DNA from: CAZSBB01 sp964605235
GTDB lineage: Bacteria > Planctomycetota > Phycisphaerae > Phycisphaerales > Phycisphaeraceae
Assembly: GCA_964605235.1 (NCBI GenBank)
Contig: CAZSBB010000030.1
Span: forward strand, 21,186 to 85,185
Direction: 5' to 3'
DNA: 64,000 bases
Shown: in pieces, positions 1 to 9,341 of the stretch
Layout of the letters: the number at the start of each line of letters is the position of its first letter
How positions within the stretch are numbered: position 1 is the first letter of the stretch
Notes under the pieces: generated by a model
Database searches by the model: none
Told to the model about the DNA's origin: nothing
The model's input: only the letters and a program-made list of their open reading frames with translations
Position numbers and translations under genes: made by a program

Positions 1-249
1 GATGTGCGTGTTGGCGGGGTCGCCGGGGTAGTTGAAGGTGTGGATCGCAATGGCGTCGTCCTGATCGTTGGCGTACATCCCCTGCATGACGCCCAGTTGC
101 CGCAGGTTCGACAGACAGATGGCGCTGCGCGCCGCCGCCCGCGCTTTGCCCAACGCCGGCAGCAGCAGCGCGATCAGAATGCTGATGATGGAAATCACCA
201 CGAGCAGTTCAATGAGCGTGAAAGCACCGCGGCGGGGATGACGCACCAT
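1..249 (-). CDS. Prepilin-type N-terminal cleavage/methylation protein, partial
   Basis: Eighty-three codons of a minus-strand gene run off the left edge of the window. The protein begins MVRHPRRGAFTLIELLVVI, a classic type IV pilin/pseudopilin leader: a short basic segment, then G-AFTLIELL with the Glu at +5 after the prepilin peptidase site, followed by a hydrophobic helix and LLPALGKARAAAR. After that comes a segment similar to planctomycetal DUF1559/H-X9-DG proteins (LSNLRQLGVMQGMYANDQ). The C-terminal half, where an H-X9-DG motif would lie, is outside the window. Such proteins are expected to be membrane anchored and processed by PilD-like peptidase; the role of this one is unknown. It is divergent from the GntR regulator at 450 and is probably controlled by it (see the operator-like sites at 298-439). 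Confidence 0.85.
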   Translation of the reverse strand, partial: MVRHPRRGAFTLIELLVVISIISILIALLLPALGKARAAARSAICLSNLRQLGVMQGMYANDQDDAIAIHTFNYPGDPANTHI

Positions 250-296
250 GGAAAGCTCCTGAGCTTGAAGGACGAGACATGCTGCTGTTCACGACA

Positions 297-324
297 ATGA
301 TACAGTTGTGACACAGTATTGCAA
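297..324 (-). promoter_or_regulatory. Candidate promoter of the prepilin-like gene with embedded palindrome
   Basis: Read on the minus strand, TTGCAA (324-319) and TATCAT (302-297) are separated by 16 bases, a plausible sigma-70 -35/-10 pair about 50 bases upstream of the ATG at 249. The palindrome TGTGACACA (307-315) lies in the spacer, and TGATACA (298-304), inverted relative to the two TGTATCA sites near the regulator gene, overlaps the -10. A repressor bound here would block RNA polymerase. Assigned by eye only. Confidence 0.45.
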
Positions 325-407
325 GGGTCAAATTGCGCTGGGAAATGAGAAATTTCGCTGATAATAGCCCATCATGCTTGTGGTGGGCCATGCCATTCGC
401 TACCATC

Positions 408-439
408 TGTATCACTTAAGCATCGGTTTGTGTATCACT
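408..439 (+). promoter_or_regulatory. Direct TGTATCACT repeats, candidate operator
   Basis: TGTATCACT occurs at 408-416 and again at 431-439, 23 bases apart, immediately before the regulator start codon at 450. The inverse heptamer TGATACA is present at 298-304. Three copies of one heptamer in a 200-base divergent intergenic region, next to a gene for a DNA-binding regulator, suggest autoregulation plus control of the divergent gene. Confidence 0.4.
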
Positions 440-449
440 GACGATCCTT

Positions 450-1592
450 ATGGTTCCCACCGCTCCTGTCATGATCGACCGTGCCCGGCCCCTGCGCGAG
501 CAGGTCAAGCAGCGTTTGCGCGGCGTCATCGATGGTCGCTACCGCACGGGCGATCGCCTGCCTTCAGTCCGCTCGCTGGCGCGCACGCTGCGCGTCGCGC
601 CCGGGACTGCCTACAAGGCGATGTGCGAACTGCAGGACGAGGGTGTGCTGGAACTCAAGCCCCGGCGCGGGGTGTTCGTCAGCAACCTCGGCGGCGGCGC
701 GCGGGTGGGGGCGCAGGCGTCCGCAGCCCGGCCGGCGGCAGGGGCGCGGGTGGCGGTGCATCTGGCGCTGAGCAATCAGTTTGCCGCCGGGATGTATGAA
801 GGCTTCGCGCTCCAGGCGGCGCAGCATGGCTTGCAGTTGGAACTGGTCCCGGTCATGGGGCCAGCCGACTATGGCTCGCCGCCGCCGCCCACCCAGGTCA
901 TGCCCGCCGATGTCGCGGTGCATTTCAATCCTTCGCTCAATCAGCCGCTGCTGTCCCGGCCGGACCAGCTCATGATCATCGTCAGCACGTCCGACGAACT
1001 GCCGACCCTGCAGACCCAGCGTTTTGATGTGGTCTCCGTCGATCACGAACTGGGCGGCTGGCTGGCGGGCGATGCGCTGCGGCGCGCCGGTTGCGAGCAG
1101 GCGTTTTACGTCGGCGTCTATCAGGATGACGCCCGGCAGGGCCGCATCTTCCGCGGCACGGCCGCCAAGCGTCTGGCGGGGTTGGAGCGGGCGTATGGCT
1201 ACTCGTTGCCGCATGCGCATCTGAGCTATCAACCGAACTACGGCGTGCCGCAGGGCATGGACGCGCTGGAGGAATACCTCCGCCTGCCCCACCGGCCACG
1301 CGGCGTGTTCTGTGCTTCCGACGAACTGGCGCTGGGCTTTGCTTTAGGCGCGCAAAACCACGGCCTGCTGCTGGGACGCGATCTGCACCTGATCGGTTTC
1401 GACGGCCAGCAACGCCCGCAAACCCGGCTCGGTTATCCGCTGCCTTCGGTCATCGTGCCGGTGCAGGCGATGGGCCAGCGCGCTGCCGACCTGCTGGTCG
1501 AACGGCTGGCGCATCCCGATCAGTTGCCGCGCCGCCTGCTGCTCGGCTGCAGCCTGCGCTTCGATCCCCAGCCGCCGGCGGAAACCGGCTGA
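450..1592 (+). CDS. GntR-family regulator with LacI-type sugar-binding domain
   Basis: A 380-residue repressor-like protein. Residues about 8-75 form a GntR winged helix (REQVKQRLRGVIDGRYRTGD, then LPSVRSLARTLRVAPGTAYKA), followed by a linker and a LacI/periplasmic-binding-protein-like sensor domain (about 95-375) ending in the usual VPVQAMGQRAADLLVERL helix. This GntR-head/LacI-body architecture (as in AraR-type repressors) is common in planctomycetes and Lentisphaerae and normally senses a sugar. The ATG at 471 is an alternative start; neither has a clear Shine-Dalgarno. It is divergent from the prepilin-like gene and upstream of sialidase- and lyase-like genes, so a glycan-derived effector is likely but unproven. 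A second regulator of the same architecture lies at 19907. Confidence 0.85.
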   Translation: MVPTAPVMIDRARPLREQVKQRLRGVIDGRYRTGDRLPSVRSLARTLRVAPGTAYKAMCELQDEGVLELKPRRGVFVSNLGGGARVGAQASAARPAAGARVAVHLALSNQFAAGMYEGFALQAAQHGLQLELVPVMGPADYGSPPPPTQVMPADVAVHFNPSLNQPLLSRPDQLMIIVSTSDELPTLQTQRFDVVSVDHELGGWLAGDALRRAGCEQAFYVGVYQDDARQGRIFRGTAAKRLAGLERAYGYSLPHAHLSYQPNYGVPQGMDALEEYLRLPHRPRGVFCASDELALGFALGAQNHGLLLGRDLHLIGFDGQQRPQTRLGYPLPSVIVPVQAMGQRAADLLVERLAHPDQLPRRLLLGCSLRFDPQPPAETG

Positions 1593-1649
1593 GTCGTCGG
1601 CGGTTGCCACCGGCGTGCGGGCGTTTTCCCCGGCATTTCCGCCGAATGA

Positions 1650-2738
1650 GTGAGTGTTGCCATGGTGTCAGTGCCGTCGGCCGATTGTGCTGTTGACGCC
1701 GACCAGCCGCGCGTTGTGCTGGACCTGTTGCCCAACGCCCGTTGCGTGCGGCACAGCGAAGGCAGCTTCATGTCGTTGACCGATGGCCGCCTGCTGTTTG
1801 CCTACACCCGCTTTGGCGCTTCCTCGCATGATGACAGCGAAGCGTGTCTGGCGGCGCGCTGGTCCACCGATGGCGGACTCACCTGGAGCACGGAGGACGA
1901 CATCCTCGTGCGCGAGCCGGGCAAGAACGTCATGTCCGTTTCGCTGCTGCGGCTGGCGGATGGGCGCATCGGTTTGTTCTATCTCATCAAGGACAGCCGG
2001 GAATCCTGGCGCGTGCTGTGGCGCACCAGCAGTAACGAGGCACGCAGCTTCAGTGCCGCCCGGCAATGCAGTTGTTCGCCGGGATTGCATGTGCTCAACA
2101 ACGACCGTGCGGTGGAACTGCGCAGCGGCCGCCTGGTGCTGCCGGTGGCGTACCGTTCCCCGAACGAAGGACGTATGGTGGATGAGGAAATGATGACCTG
2201 CCTGCTGTCGGATGACGCCGGGGAAACCTGGCGCCAGAGCCGGGTGGGGCAGCGGGCGCCGGGGGTGTGGACGCAGGAACCGCTGGTGCTCGAACGCTTG
2301 GATGGCAGCTTGTGGATGCTCTGCCGCACGCAGGTGGGTTGTCAGTACCAGAGTGAATCCTTCGACGGCGGGGAAACGTGGAGCCCATTGACGCCTTCGC
2401 CGTTTACCTCTCCGCTCTCCCCTGCGAGCCTGCGGCGGATTCCCGCCACGGGCGATCTGCTGCTGATCTGGAACAACGTGCAGCATCAATGGACCAACGA
2501 CTGGGACACCTTGCCGCGCTCGCCGCTGCATGCGGCGGTGTCGCGCGATGACGGGCGCACCTGGTCAGCGCCCAAGGTGTTGGAGAGCGATCCCAACCGC
2601 TGGTTCTGCTACGTGGCGATGTGCTTTCTGGATCACCACGTCCTGCTGGCGTACGGCGCCGGCACGGGCAGGACGCATGCGCGCCTGGGGCAGCAGCGGC
2701 TGACGCGGGTGCCGATGTCGTGGTTTTACGACGCTTGA
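1650..2738 (+). CDS. Sialidase/BNR-repeat six-bladed propeller protein
   Basis: A 362-residue protein with four Asp-box motifs (S/T-x-D-x-G-x-T-W): STDGGLTWS near residue 72, SDDAGETW near 187, SFDGGETWS near 237 and SRDDGRTWS near 298. The early segment VRHSEGSFMSLTDGRLLFAYTRF is typical of the exo-alpha-sialidase-like family widespread in planctomycetes. No signal peptide is visible, so a cytoplasmic enzyme acting on imported sugars is likely. The start could be GTG 1650 or ATG 1662. True sialidase activity is uncertain, because many members of this family act on other glycosides or have no known substrate. It sits 75 bases upstream of the large secreted lyase candidate in the same direction. 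Confidence 0.8.
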   Translation: MSVAMVSVPSADCAVDADQPRVVLDLLPNARCVRHSEGSFMSLTDGRLLFAYTRFGASSHDDSEACLAARWSTDGGLTWSTEDDILVREPGKNVMSVSLLRLADGRIGLFYLIKDSRESWRVLWRTSSNEARSFSAARQCSCSPGLHVLNNDRAVELRSGRLVLPVAYRSPNEGRMVDEEMMTCLLSDDAGETWRQSRVGQRAPGVWTQEPLVLERLDGSLWMLCRTQVGCQYQSESFDGGETWSPLTPSPFTSPLSPASLRRIPATGDLLLIWNNVQHQWTNDWDTLPRSPLHAAVSRDDGRTWSAPKVLESDPNRWFCYVAMCFLDHHVLLAYGAGTGRTHARLGQQRLTRVPMSWFYDA

Positions 2739-2813
2739 AGTTTCGCGGCTGAACGCAGCCCGCGCGTGATGGATCAATCAACCGCCGGTGAGCAGTTTTT
2801 ACGGGAGTGCGAC

Positions 2814-5800
2814 ATGCAAGAGCAGCGTGGCAAGACACAGGTGCGCCCGGGCGGCGCGGTGCGGATTTTGGGCATGATGCTGGCGGCGGTGTTGGCGCTG
2901 GGCGTCACGCGCGTCCGCGCGGAAACGACCACGCGCACCGAGCAGCGCGACGGGCAGGACTTCATGGTGCTGGAAAACGCCGCCGCCCAGGTGGTGGTGC
3001 AGCCGGCCGCCGGGGGCGCGATCGTGTCCTACCTCGACCGCGCCAGCGGCGTGGACTACGTCGCCAAACCGGTCAAGCCCGGGCGCGTGGCGTATGGCTG
3101 GAAGGATGTGACCTCGCTGCACAGCATGGACCCGTCGACCAAATGGTTCGGCGCGCAGCCCTATGAATGCCGCTTTGCGCAGGTGGACGGCAAGCAGGCG
3201 ATCATTGCGGTGTGTGAGCGGTCGCCGGTGCGGATCGAGCGCACGATGGCGCTGGACAACGAGACCGCCGAGCTGACGGTGACCATTGTCACCACGAACG
3301 TTGGCGCTGAGCGCACCACCATCTGGCCGCGCTGGCATCCCTATTCCCGGTTGGGTGACGACAAAGCGCTGCACTCGGTCGTCATCGCGCCCGAAGGTCC
3401 CGACGACGGCAACGCCGCCGGCTTCCGCAAGATTTTCGTGGGCCAGGGCTGGGATCAGAGCTTCACCGTCAAGCACGGCTTCTGGCTGGCGGCCGACTAC
3501 CGGCGCGAGTCGGGCTTGTGGATGACCTTCGACAAGCACGAGGTGCCGGTGATCTCGACCTGGAACGACTACAAATTCTCCCTGCATCCGCAGCGTGCCT
3601 CGGTGGTGCTGGAACTGCTGCCGCTGGAAATGTCGCTGGCGCCTGGCGCGTCGACCCGGCAGCGCTTGAGCTACATTCCCTTCACCCAGGCGGACGATCC
3701 GGACAAGATGTCGCTGGGCGTGCTGGCGGATGAAGCCGAGCGCGCCGCGGCCCGGACGTTCCTCAAACGCATCAAACCCAATCTGCACATCGTCGGCCCG
3801 TACACCATGCAGCCCCAGCCGATCAGCGGCGGCAGCGTGGAGGATCAGAATCGCTTCGCCTTCAACCATCGCCGGCGCGACCGCGCCGGTTACGCCGACT
3901 GGGGCTTTGCCGACGGCATGATGGAAGTGGGGGCGGATCAGAATCAGCCGGTGCGCATGCGGCATTTCGTGGGCTTTTTCGACACTGTCACCGCGCCGGT
4001 CAATGTGGAGTTCCGCCTGACGGTCACCAACGCGCTGGGCGAACGGGCATTCACCCAACGCTGGAACTACGCGCTCAATCCGTTCATCGCCCCGCAGGCG
4101 AGTTTCCGCAAGGATGCCGTGCTCGAATCGGTCCCCGATGGCTGGCATCAGGTGGAACTGGCGGTGTACGCCGGCTCGGACAAGCAGCCGCTGCATCGGG
4201 TGGTGGAGCACCGGAAGTTCATCGGCCACGCGCTGCCGCAGGCCGCCGCCGCGCGTGCCGCCGCGGGCCGGGCGGCGTGGATCAATCAAGAGCCGGCGGT
4301 GGTGACCTACCTGCGTACGCTGGAGCTGCCCGCCGTGACCGAGCGCACCGCCAAGGTGCCGGTGGTGGTTGAGGAAGCCGGCGGCCTGGCGCGGCAGAAC
4401 TGGCCGGTGTGCGTGGGCGTGCCGCTGGCGGCCGGGGTGCTGGCGCGCGACGCCCAGGTGGTGCTGCTGGACCCGCAGCAGAAACCCATTCCCGTGCAGA
4501 CCGCCGTGCAGGGCACCTGGCGCGACGGCAGCGTGAAATGGCTGCAGATCAACTTTGCCGCCGACGTGCCCGCCGATTCCTATGTGACCTATCACCTGCA
4601 GCTCAACGCGCCGGCCGGGACGCCGGCGGGCGCGAACCTCGCCAGCGAAAAGGATGGCCAGATCGTCATCAACACCGGCGCCGGCACGTGGACCAGCCAG
4701 CAACTGCTGGACCTGTTTGGCGCCGACGGCCTGTGGTGGACCAACAGCCATGGTCAACGCTCGCTCTTCCAGGTGAAAGGTGACAACGCCGGCGTCGCGC
4801 TGGAGTCCAACGGCGCGCAGCGCGCGGTCATCAAAGTCACCGGCTGGTACACCCATCCGGATCGCCAGCGCCCCGTCGCGCTCGGCGAGCTGCGCTTCGA
4901 GTTCCATCGCGGCCAGCCGTGGTTCGAACTGCATCACAGCGTCACTTTCACCGGCGAACCGTGGACCGAAAATCTCGGCTCCTACGGCGCGACGCTCAAG
5001 CTCCCGGGCAGCGGTTACACCACCAGCGCCATTGACCTGGATGGGCAAGCCGTGGAGAAGCCCGGCCCGCTGCTGCTCGATCAGTACAACGAAGACCTGG
5101 CGCTGCTCAAGCAGGGCGATAAGCTGCTGGTGCGCGGCGCCAAGTCGATCGGCGTGGTGCGGATGACCGGCTCCAGCAACGCCACGGTGTACCTGCGCAA
5201 TGCGTGGGAATTGCACCCCAAGCGGCTGGAAACCAACCCCGCCGCCGGCGTGGTGACGCTGCACTACTGGCCGGCGTTTGCCGGGGACCAGGTGCTCACC
5301 CCGCGCGAGGATGGCTGGCTGCCTTCGAGCACCACCATGCAGCATCTGGGCGTGGGCATGAGCCGGACGATGCACATCGTGATCGACCCGACGGGCCAGT
5401 TGGAGGTCGCGCAGGCGAACGCCTGGCGTGAGCCGGTGCTGGCGATCATTCCCCCGCGTTATGTTTGTGCGACCGATGCCTTGCTGCACCTGCGCCCGTA
5501 TGACCCGCAGGTGCTGCCGCAGGTGGAACACGCCATCGCCGAGGCGTTTGAGTCCTATGAGCTCAACCGCCAGCTTCACGGCTGGTATGGCCAGTGGGTC
5601 TGGGGGGCGCTGCCCAACACCTATCTGGTGGATCAGAAACGCTGGGCGAACTACGGCCGGTATGCCTGGATCCTCAACGAACAGGACATCGTGCATGCCC
5701 CCTGGCTGGCGTACTGGCGCAGCGGCGATCGGCGGTACTACCACTTCGCGCTGCGGAACAGCCGGCAGCTCATGGAAGTGTCCACCATTCGCCACACCTG

Positions 5801-6488
5801 GATCAGCCCCGAGAGTCTGGGCATGAGCCGCCGGCATCACGAATGCCTCTGGCTGGGCGCGGGTGACTTCGGCCATTCCATGCTCGATCCGTTCCTGGAA
5901 GACTTCCACGCCACGGGCTATCAGCCGTCATGGGAGGCGGCGGTGCGCATGGCGCACGGCATGTCCGAGCAGCGGGCGGGCACGTGGCGCTACGTGAGCA
6001 ATCCCATCGCCGGGCTGTCGCGCATGTACCTGGAAACGCAGGACCCGTTCTACCTGCAGCACGCCAAGCGCATCTGGGTTGACGTGGCGTACCCCGATCG
6101 CGCCGACTGGTGGGTGCTGGACCACGGCTCGCGCATGGCGCTGTATTTCTCCCAGGTGGATGCGGACTTCCACAAGCAGTGGGCCGAGATGGCGCTGCGG
6201 GAAGGCGCCCAGGCGCGGTTTCCGCACCTGGACACCCAGGCCCGGCTGTACCAGCAGACGCGCGACCCGCGCTATGCCCAACTGGGCGCGCAGACGATGG
6301 AGAAACTGCTCCGCGAATATCTGGGCGCCGCCGCCGAGCCGCTGCGCTGGTCGACCCCCACGATCACCCAGCATGTGCTGGCGGGCGTGCGCGAGCTGAT
6401 GTACGCCGACCCGGCGTTCGCGAACAAGGACGGCGGCGTCAAGGCGGACACTCAACCCGCCAGCCCGGATGCGGGGATGTCGGACTGA
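2814..6488 (+). CDS. Large secreted PcRGLX/YetA-like polysaccharide lyase candidate
   Basis: A 1224-residue exported protein. The ATG at 2814 is chosen because GGGAG (2803-2807) is well placed; an upstream in-frame ATG at 2766 lacks this. Residues 1-36 look like a signal peptide (basic start, MMLAAVLALGV, cleavage after RVRA). Residues about 40-480 form a beta-rich N-terminal region. From about residue 515 the segment with NWPVCVGVPLAAGVL and later GTWRDGSVKWLQINF is the hallmark of the RIFT-barrel domain of exo-rhamnogalacturonan lyases (PcRGLX; PL26) and Bacillus YetA. Residues about 915-1200 are Trp/Tyr-rich and helical, consistent with the family's alpha/alpha toroid. Substrate is inferred as a pectin-like uronate polymer; the extra N-terminal domain is unusual for the family. 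Confidence 0.7.
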   Translation: MQEQRGKTQVRPGGAVRILGMMLAAVLALGVTRVRAETTTRTEQRDGQDFMVLENAAAQVVVQPAAGGAIVSYLDRASGVDYVAKPVKPGRVAYGWKDVTSLHSMDPSTKWFGAQPYECRFAQVDGKQAIIAVCERSPVRIERTMALDNETAELTVTIVTTNVGAERTTIWPRWHPYSRLGDDKALHSVVIAPEGPDDGNAAGFRKIFVGQGWDQSFTVKHGFWLAADYRRESGLWMTFDKHEVPVISTWNDYKFSLHPQRASVVLELLPLEMSLAPGASTRQRLSYIPFTQADDPDKMSLGVLADEAERAAARTFLKRIKPNLHIVGPYTMQPQPISGGSVEDQNRFAFNHRRRDRAGYADWGFADGMMEVGADQNQPVRMRHFVGFFDTVTAPVNVEFRLTVTNALGERAFTQRWNYALNPFIAPQASFRKDAVLESVPDGWHQVELAVYAGSDKQPLHRVVEHRKFIGHALPQAAAARAAAGRAAWINQEPAVVTYLRTLELPAVTERTAKVPVVVEEAGGLARQNWPVCVGVPLAAGVLARDAQVVLLDPQQKPIPVQTAVQGTWRDGSVKWLQINFAADVPADSYVTYHLQLNAPAGTPAGANLASEKDGQIVINTGAGTWTSQQLLDLFGADGLWWTNSHGQRSLFQVKGDNAGVALESNGAQRAVIKVTGWYTHPDRQRPVALGELRFEFHRGQPWFELHHSVTFTGEPWTENLGSYGATLKLPGSGYTTSAIDLDGQAVEKPGPLLLDQYNEDLALLKQGDKLLVRGAKSIGVVRMTGSSNATVYLRNAWELHPKRLETNPAAGVVTLHYWPAFAGDQVLTPREDGWLPSSTTMQHLGVGMSRTMHIVIDPTGQLEVAQANAWREPVLAIIPPRYVCATDALLHLRPYDPQVLPQVEHAIAEAFESYELNRQLHGWYGQWVWGALPNTYLVDQKRWANYGRYAWILNEQDIVHAPWLAYWRSGDRRYYHFALRNSRQLMEVSTIRHTWISPESLGMSRRHHECLWLGAGDFGHSMLDPFLEDFHATGYQPSWEAAVRMAHGMSEQRAGTWRYVSNPIAGLSRMYLETQDPFYLQHAKRIWVDVAYPDRADWWVLDHGSRMALYFSQVDADFHKQWAEMALREGAQARFPHLDTQARLYQQTRDPRYAQLGAQTMEKLLREYLGAAAEPLRWSTPTITQHVLAGVRELMYADPAFANKDGGVKADTQPASPDAGMSD

Positions 6489-6568
6489 AAGCTCACGCCG
6501 GCAGCGGTCGGGTGAATGGAGGTCGACTGGCGCATGGCGTCGCCGGCGATTTCGCCGATAATGCTGGC

Positions 6569-8092
6569 ATGCCCTTTTTGTCCTCCCTGTTTGAACGGCT
6601 GCAAGCCTGGATCACCCAACCCGGCACGGAGTTGACGCGCGCCCAGCGCTCGGCACGCTATGCGGTGAACCTCGCCACGCACTGCGCCCGGCAACTGCGC
6701 CGCGACAACGCCCCGCAGATGGCGGCCGCGCTGACCTACCGCACCATCTTCAGCCTCGTGCCCACGCTGGTGCTGTTCCTGCTGGGCTTCCAGATGTTCT
6801 ATGGTCTGGAGGACATGCGCGACGGCATCCAGGATCGGGCGTTCCAGTTCTTCGGCTTATCCGCGCTGACCTACGACACGCAGGACACCCAGGCCGGCGA
6901 AAAAGCGGCGCTCAGCCAGGAAGCCGCCCATCAGGCCGCGGTGCAGGCGGATCCCGCCGTGCCTGCCGCCGAAGGTCCCGCGGCAGCGGATGAAGCTGCG
7001 GAGCCCGAGGTCCAGGGCAATGGCGCGGTCAACGCCCAGTCCCAGTTGCGGGCGAGCATTTCCTGGGTGCTCAATGACCTGACCACCAAGCTGGCGGAAA
7101 AACGCGACGAGGTCAGCTTCAAGAGCATCGGCGTGGTCGGCGGCACGCTGCTGGTGTGGGCGGCCCTGGCGCTGGCGGTGACCGTCGAGGGCGCGTTCAA
7201 TCGCATTTACAACTGTCCGACCGGCCGGTCGTGGGTCCGCCGCATTACGGTGTATTGGGCGGTGCTCACGCTTTCGCCGCTGCTGGTGGGCATCAGCCTG
7301 TATGTCGTGGGCCAGGTTAGGGACAGTTCGCTGTCCTCCTCACTGGGCATCGTCAACGACCTGCTGGCGTTCCTCAGCCGGTTCACCAGCTTCCTGATGA
7401 GTTGGATGCTCTTCGGCCTGCTCTACCTGCTGATGCCCAACACCAAGGTGAAGCTCAAGGCGGCGCTCATCGGCAGCTTCGTCGCAGCGGTGCTCTGGGA
7501 ACTCGCCAAGTGGGGCATGGGGCTGTACGTCACCAAGACGGTGCCCTTCGCCAAGGTCTATGGCACGCTGGGCCTCATCCCGCTGTTCCTGTTCTGGCTC
7601 TACGTCACCTGGTTGATCGTGCTCTTCGGCCTGGAACTGACCCACGCGCTGCAGGTGGTCAATGATGGCCGGCTGCGGCGGCAGGAGGTCGAAAATGATT
7701 CCGATCAGTTGTGCGACCCCGGCTGCGTATTGCCGCTGATGGTGCAACTGACCCAGGCGTTTGATAGCGGACGCGCGTGCAACGTGGAGGAACTGGCGGA
7801 TCGGCTGCGGCTGCCCCAGCGCACGGTCGATCGCCTGCTGGCGGCCTTGCGGGGGGCGCACCTGGTGCATGAAGTGGAGCGCGACGACGAGCCGGCCTAC
7901 GCCCTGGCGCGCTCGCCGGGCAAGATTGCCGTGGCGGATCTGCTGGATGTCGCCGAACAGATTGGCCATGAGCAGCGCCAGCGCACCGCGCCGGAAGCGG
8001 GCAACCCCGGCTGGCGGCTGCTGGATGAACTGCACGCCGCCCGCCGCGCGGCAGCGGCGGAGCGCTCGCTGGCGGAGGTGGCGCGGAGTTGA
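6569..8092 (+). CDS. YihY/BrkB-family membrane protein with C-terminal winged helix
   Basis: A 507-residue inner-membrane protein. The YihY/virulence factor BrkB core begins with DNAPQMAAALTYRTIFSLVPT and continues through about six hydrophobic helices to LFWLYVTWLIVLFGLELTHAL. Two features depart from the simple family: an Ala/Glu-rich, low-complexity insertion at about residues 108-155 between the first two helices, and a C-terminal extension (about 385-480) resembling an Rrf2-type winged helix (LADRLRLPQRTVDRLLAAL). Members of the family carry this arrangement in several phyla, but the function is unknown (an older RNase BN assignment is incorrect). The start ATG 6569 is chosen from conservation; the open frame extends upstream through the preceding gene. 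Confidence 0.85.
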   Translation: MPFLSSLFERLQAWITQPGTELTRAQRSARYAVNLATHCARQLRRDNAPQMAAALTYRTIFSLVPTLVLFLLGFQMFYGLEDMRDGIQDRAFQFFGLSALTYDTQDTQAGEKAALSQEAAHQAAVQADPAVPAAEGPAAADEAAEPEVQGNGAVNAQSQLRASISWVLNDLTTKLAEKRDEVSFKSIGVVGGTLLVWAALALAVTVEGAFNRIYNCPTGRSWVRRITVYWAVLTLSPLLVGISLYVVGQVRDSSLSSSLGIVNDLLAFLSRFTSFLMSWMLFGLLYLLMPNTKVKLKAALIGSFVAAVLWELAKWGMGLYVTKTVPFAKVYGTLGLIPLFLFWLYVTWLIVLFGLELTHALQVVNDGRLRRQEVENDSDQLCDPGCVLPLMVQLTQAFDSGRACNVEELADRLRLPQRTVDRLLAALRGAHLVHEVERDDEPAYALARSPGKIAVADLLDVAEQIGHEQRQRTAPEAGNPGWRLLDELHAARRAAAAERSLAEVARS

Positions 8093-8242
8093 CGCATGAG
8101 TCCGTCAGTTGGTTTCACAAGCAACAGACGACATATCAAGTATCGGTAAGTCGACTGCTTACGCCGGCTGTGATCCCGGTGTGACTCCTGCGCTAGGCCC
8201 CGATATCCTGCCCCTGGCGTCCATGCTCGCGGAGCCCCGGCC

Positions 8243-9310
8243 ATGACCGACAACCTGCCTGACCAGCCCGCACCAACCCCGCCGCCGGGTGGGCAACTGC
8301 TGATCTACCACGATGGCGCTACCCGCCTGCAAGTCCGTCTGGACGGGCAAACCGTCTGGCTGACTCAAGCCGCGCTGGCTGACCTGTATCAGACGACCAA
8401 GCAGAACATCAGCCTGCATATCCGCAACATTCTGTCTGAAGGCGAGTTATCCGCAGATTCAGTTGTCAAGGATTACTTGACAACTGCCAGCGACGGCAAG
8501 CGCTACCGCACCCAGCACTATTCCTTGGACATGATTATCGCTGTTGGCTATCGCGTCCGCTCCGCGCGCGGTACGGCTTTCCGCCAGTGGGCGACCGCCC
8601 GGCTGACTGAATTGCTCGCCAAAGGCTTCACGATGGATGACGAGCGGATCAAGGCGGGCCGCACGCTGGGTGCGGATTACTTTGATGAACTGCTCGAACG
8701 CATCCGCGACATTCGCGCCAGCGAACGGCTGTTCTATCAGAAGATCACCGACATCTTCGCCACCAGCATCGACTACGACAAAGACCATCCCACCGCCCGC
8801 GATTTTTTCGCCACGGTGCAGAACAAGCTGCATTTTGCCGTCCATGGCCAGACTGCCGCCGAGATCGTGGTCCAGCGCGCTGCGGCCGACAAACCCCACA
8901 TGGGTTTGACCACCTGGAAGAACGCCCCGGCTGGTCCCATTCGCAAAACCGACGTGGCCAGCGCCAAAAACTACCTGACCCATCAGGAACTGACGGAACT
9001 GAATCGCATTGTGGCCATGTACCTGGATTTTGCGGAGGACCAGGCCCACCGCCGCAAGCCGATGCACATGGCCGACTGGATTGCGCGGCTGGACGCCTTC
9101 CTGCAATTCAACGAGCGGGACATCCTGACCCATCCGGGCCAGGTTTCCCATGTTGTCGCCGAGCGCACCGCCCTGGCCGTCTTTGAAAAGTACGAGATGC
9201 AGCGGCGCGAACTGGAAGCGGGGCGGGACTCGGACTTCGATCAAGCCGTCAAACGCCTCACGAACAAGCCCCGGCCGGAGGGATCGGCGGAGCCGGGAAC
9301 AAATCCCTGA
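8243..9310 (+). CDS. RhuM-family protein
   Basis: A 355-residue soluble protein of the virulence RhuM family. The N-terminal segment matches the family pattern: GGQLLIYHDGATRLQVRLDG, then VWLTQAALADLYQTTKQNIS and HIRNILSEGEL, followed by YSLDMIIAVGYRVRSARGTAFRQWA. The C-terminal half, with NKLHFAVHGQTAAEIV and the DFAEDQAHRRKPM segment, is also typical. Family members occur sporadically on pathogenicity islands and mobile DNA and include a BRO-N-like DNA-binding region; biochemical function is not established. It is preceded by 150 bases without recognised features and followed at once by an interspersed palindromic element (9342-9487), consistent with a mobile cargo gene. Confidence 0.85.
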   Translation: MTDNLPDQPAPTPPPGGQLLIYHDGATRLQVRLDGQTVWLTQAALADLYQTTKQNISLHIRNILSEGELSADSVVKDYLTTASDGKRYRTQHYSLDMIIAVGYRVRSARGTAFRQWATARLTELLAKGFTMDDERIKAGRTLGADYFDELLERIRDIRASERLFYQKITDIFATSIDYDKDHPTARDFFATVQNKLHFAVHGQTAAEIVVQRAAADKPHMGLTTWKNAPAGPIRKTDVASAKNYLTHQELTELNRIVAMYLDFAEDQAHRRKPMHMADWIARLDAFLQFNERDILTHPGQVSHVVAERTALAVFEKYEMQRRELEAGRDSDFDQAVKRLTNKPRPEGSAEPGTNP

Positions 9311-9341
9311 CCGCACCTGTCGCGGCCGGGGCGGGGGCAGG

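Noticed and set aside
2799..5909. 1036-codon minus-strand open frame
   Set aside because: Antisense to the secreted PL26-like gene; His/Arg/Gly-rich composition without domains, an artefact of high GC.
6110..6568. Upstream extension of the YihY frame
   Set aside because: Overlaps the PL26-like gene in another frame; translation is Arg/Gly/Ala-rich and unlike the family.
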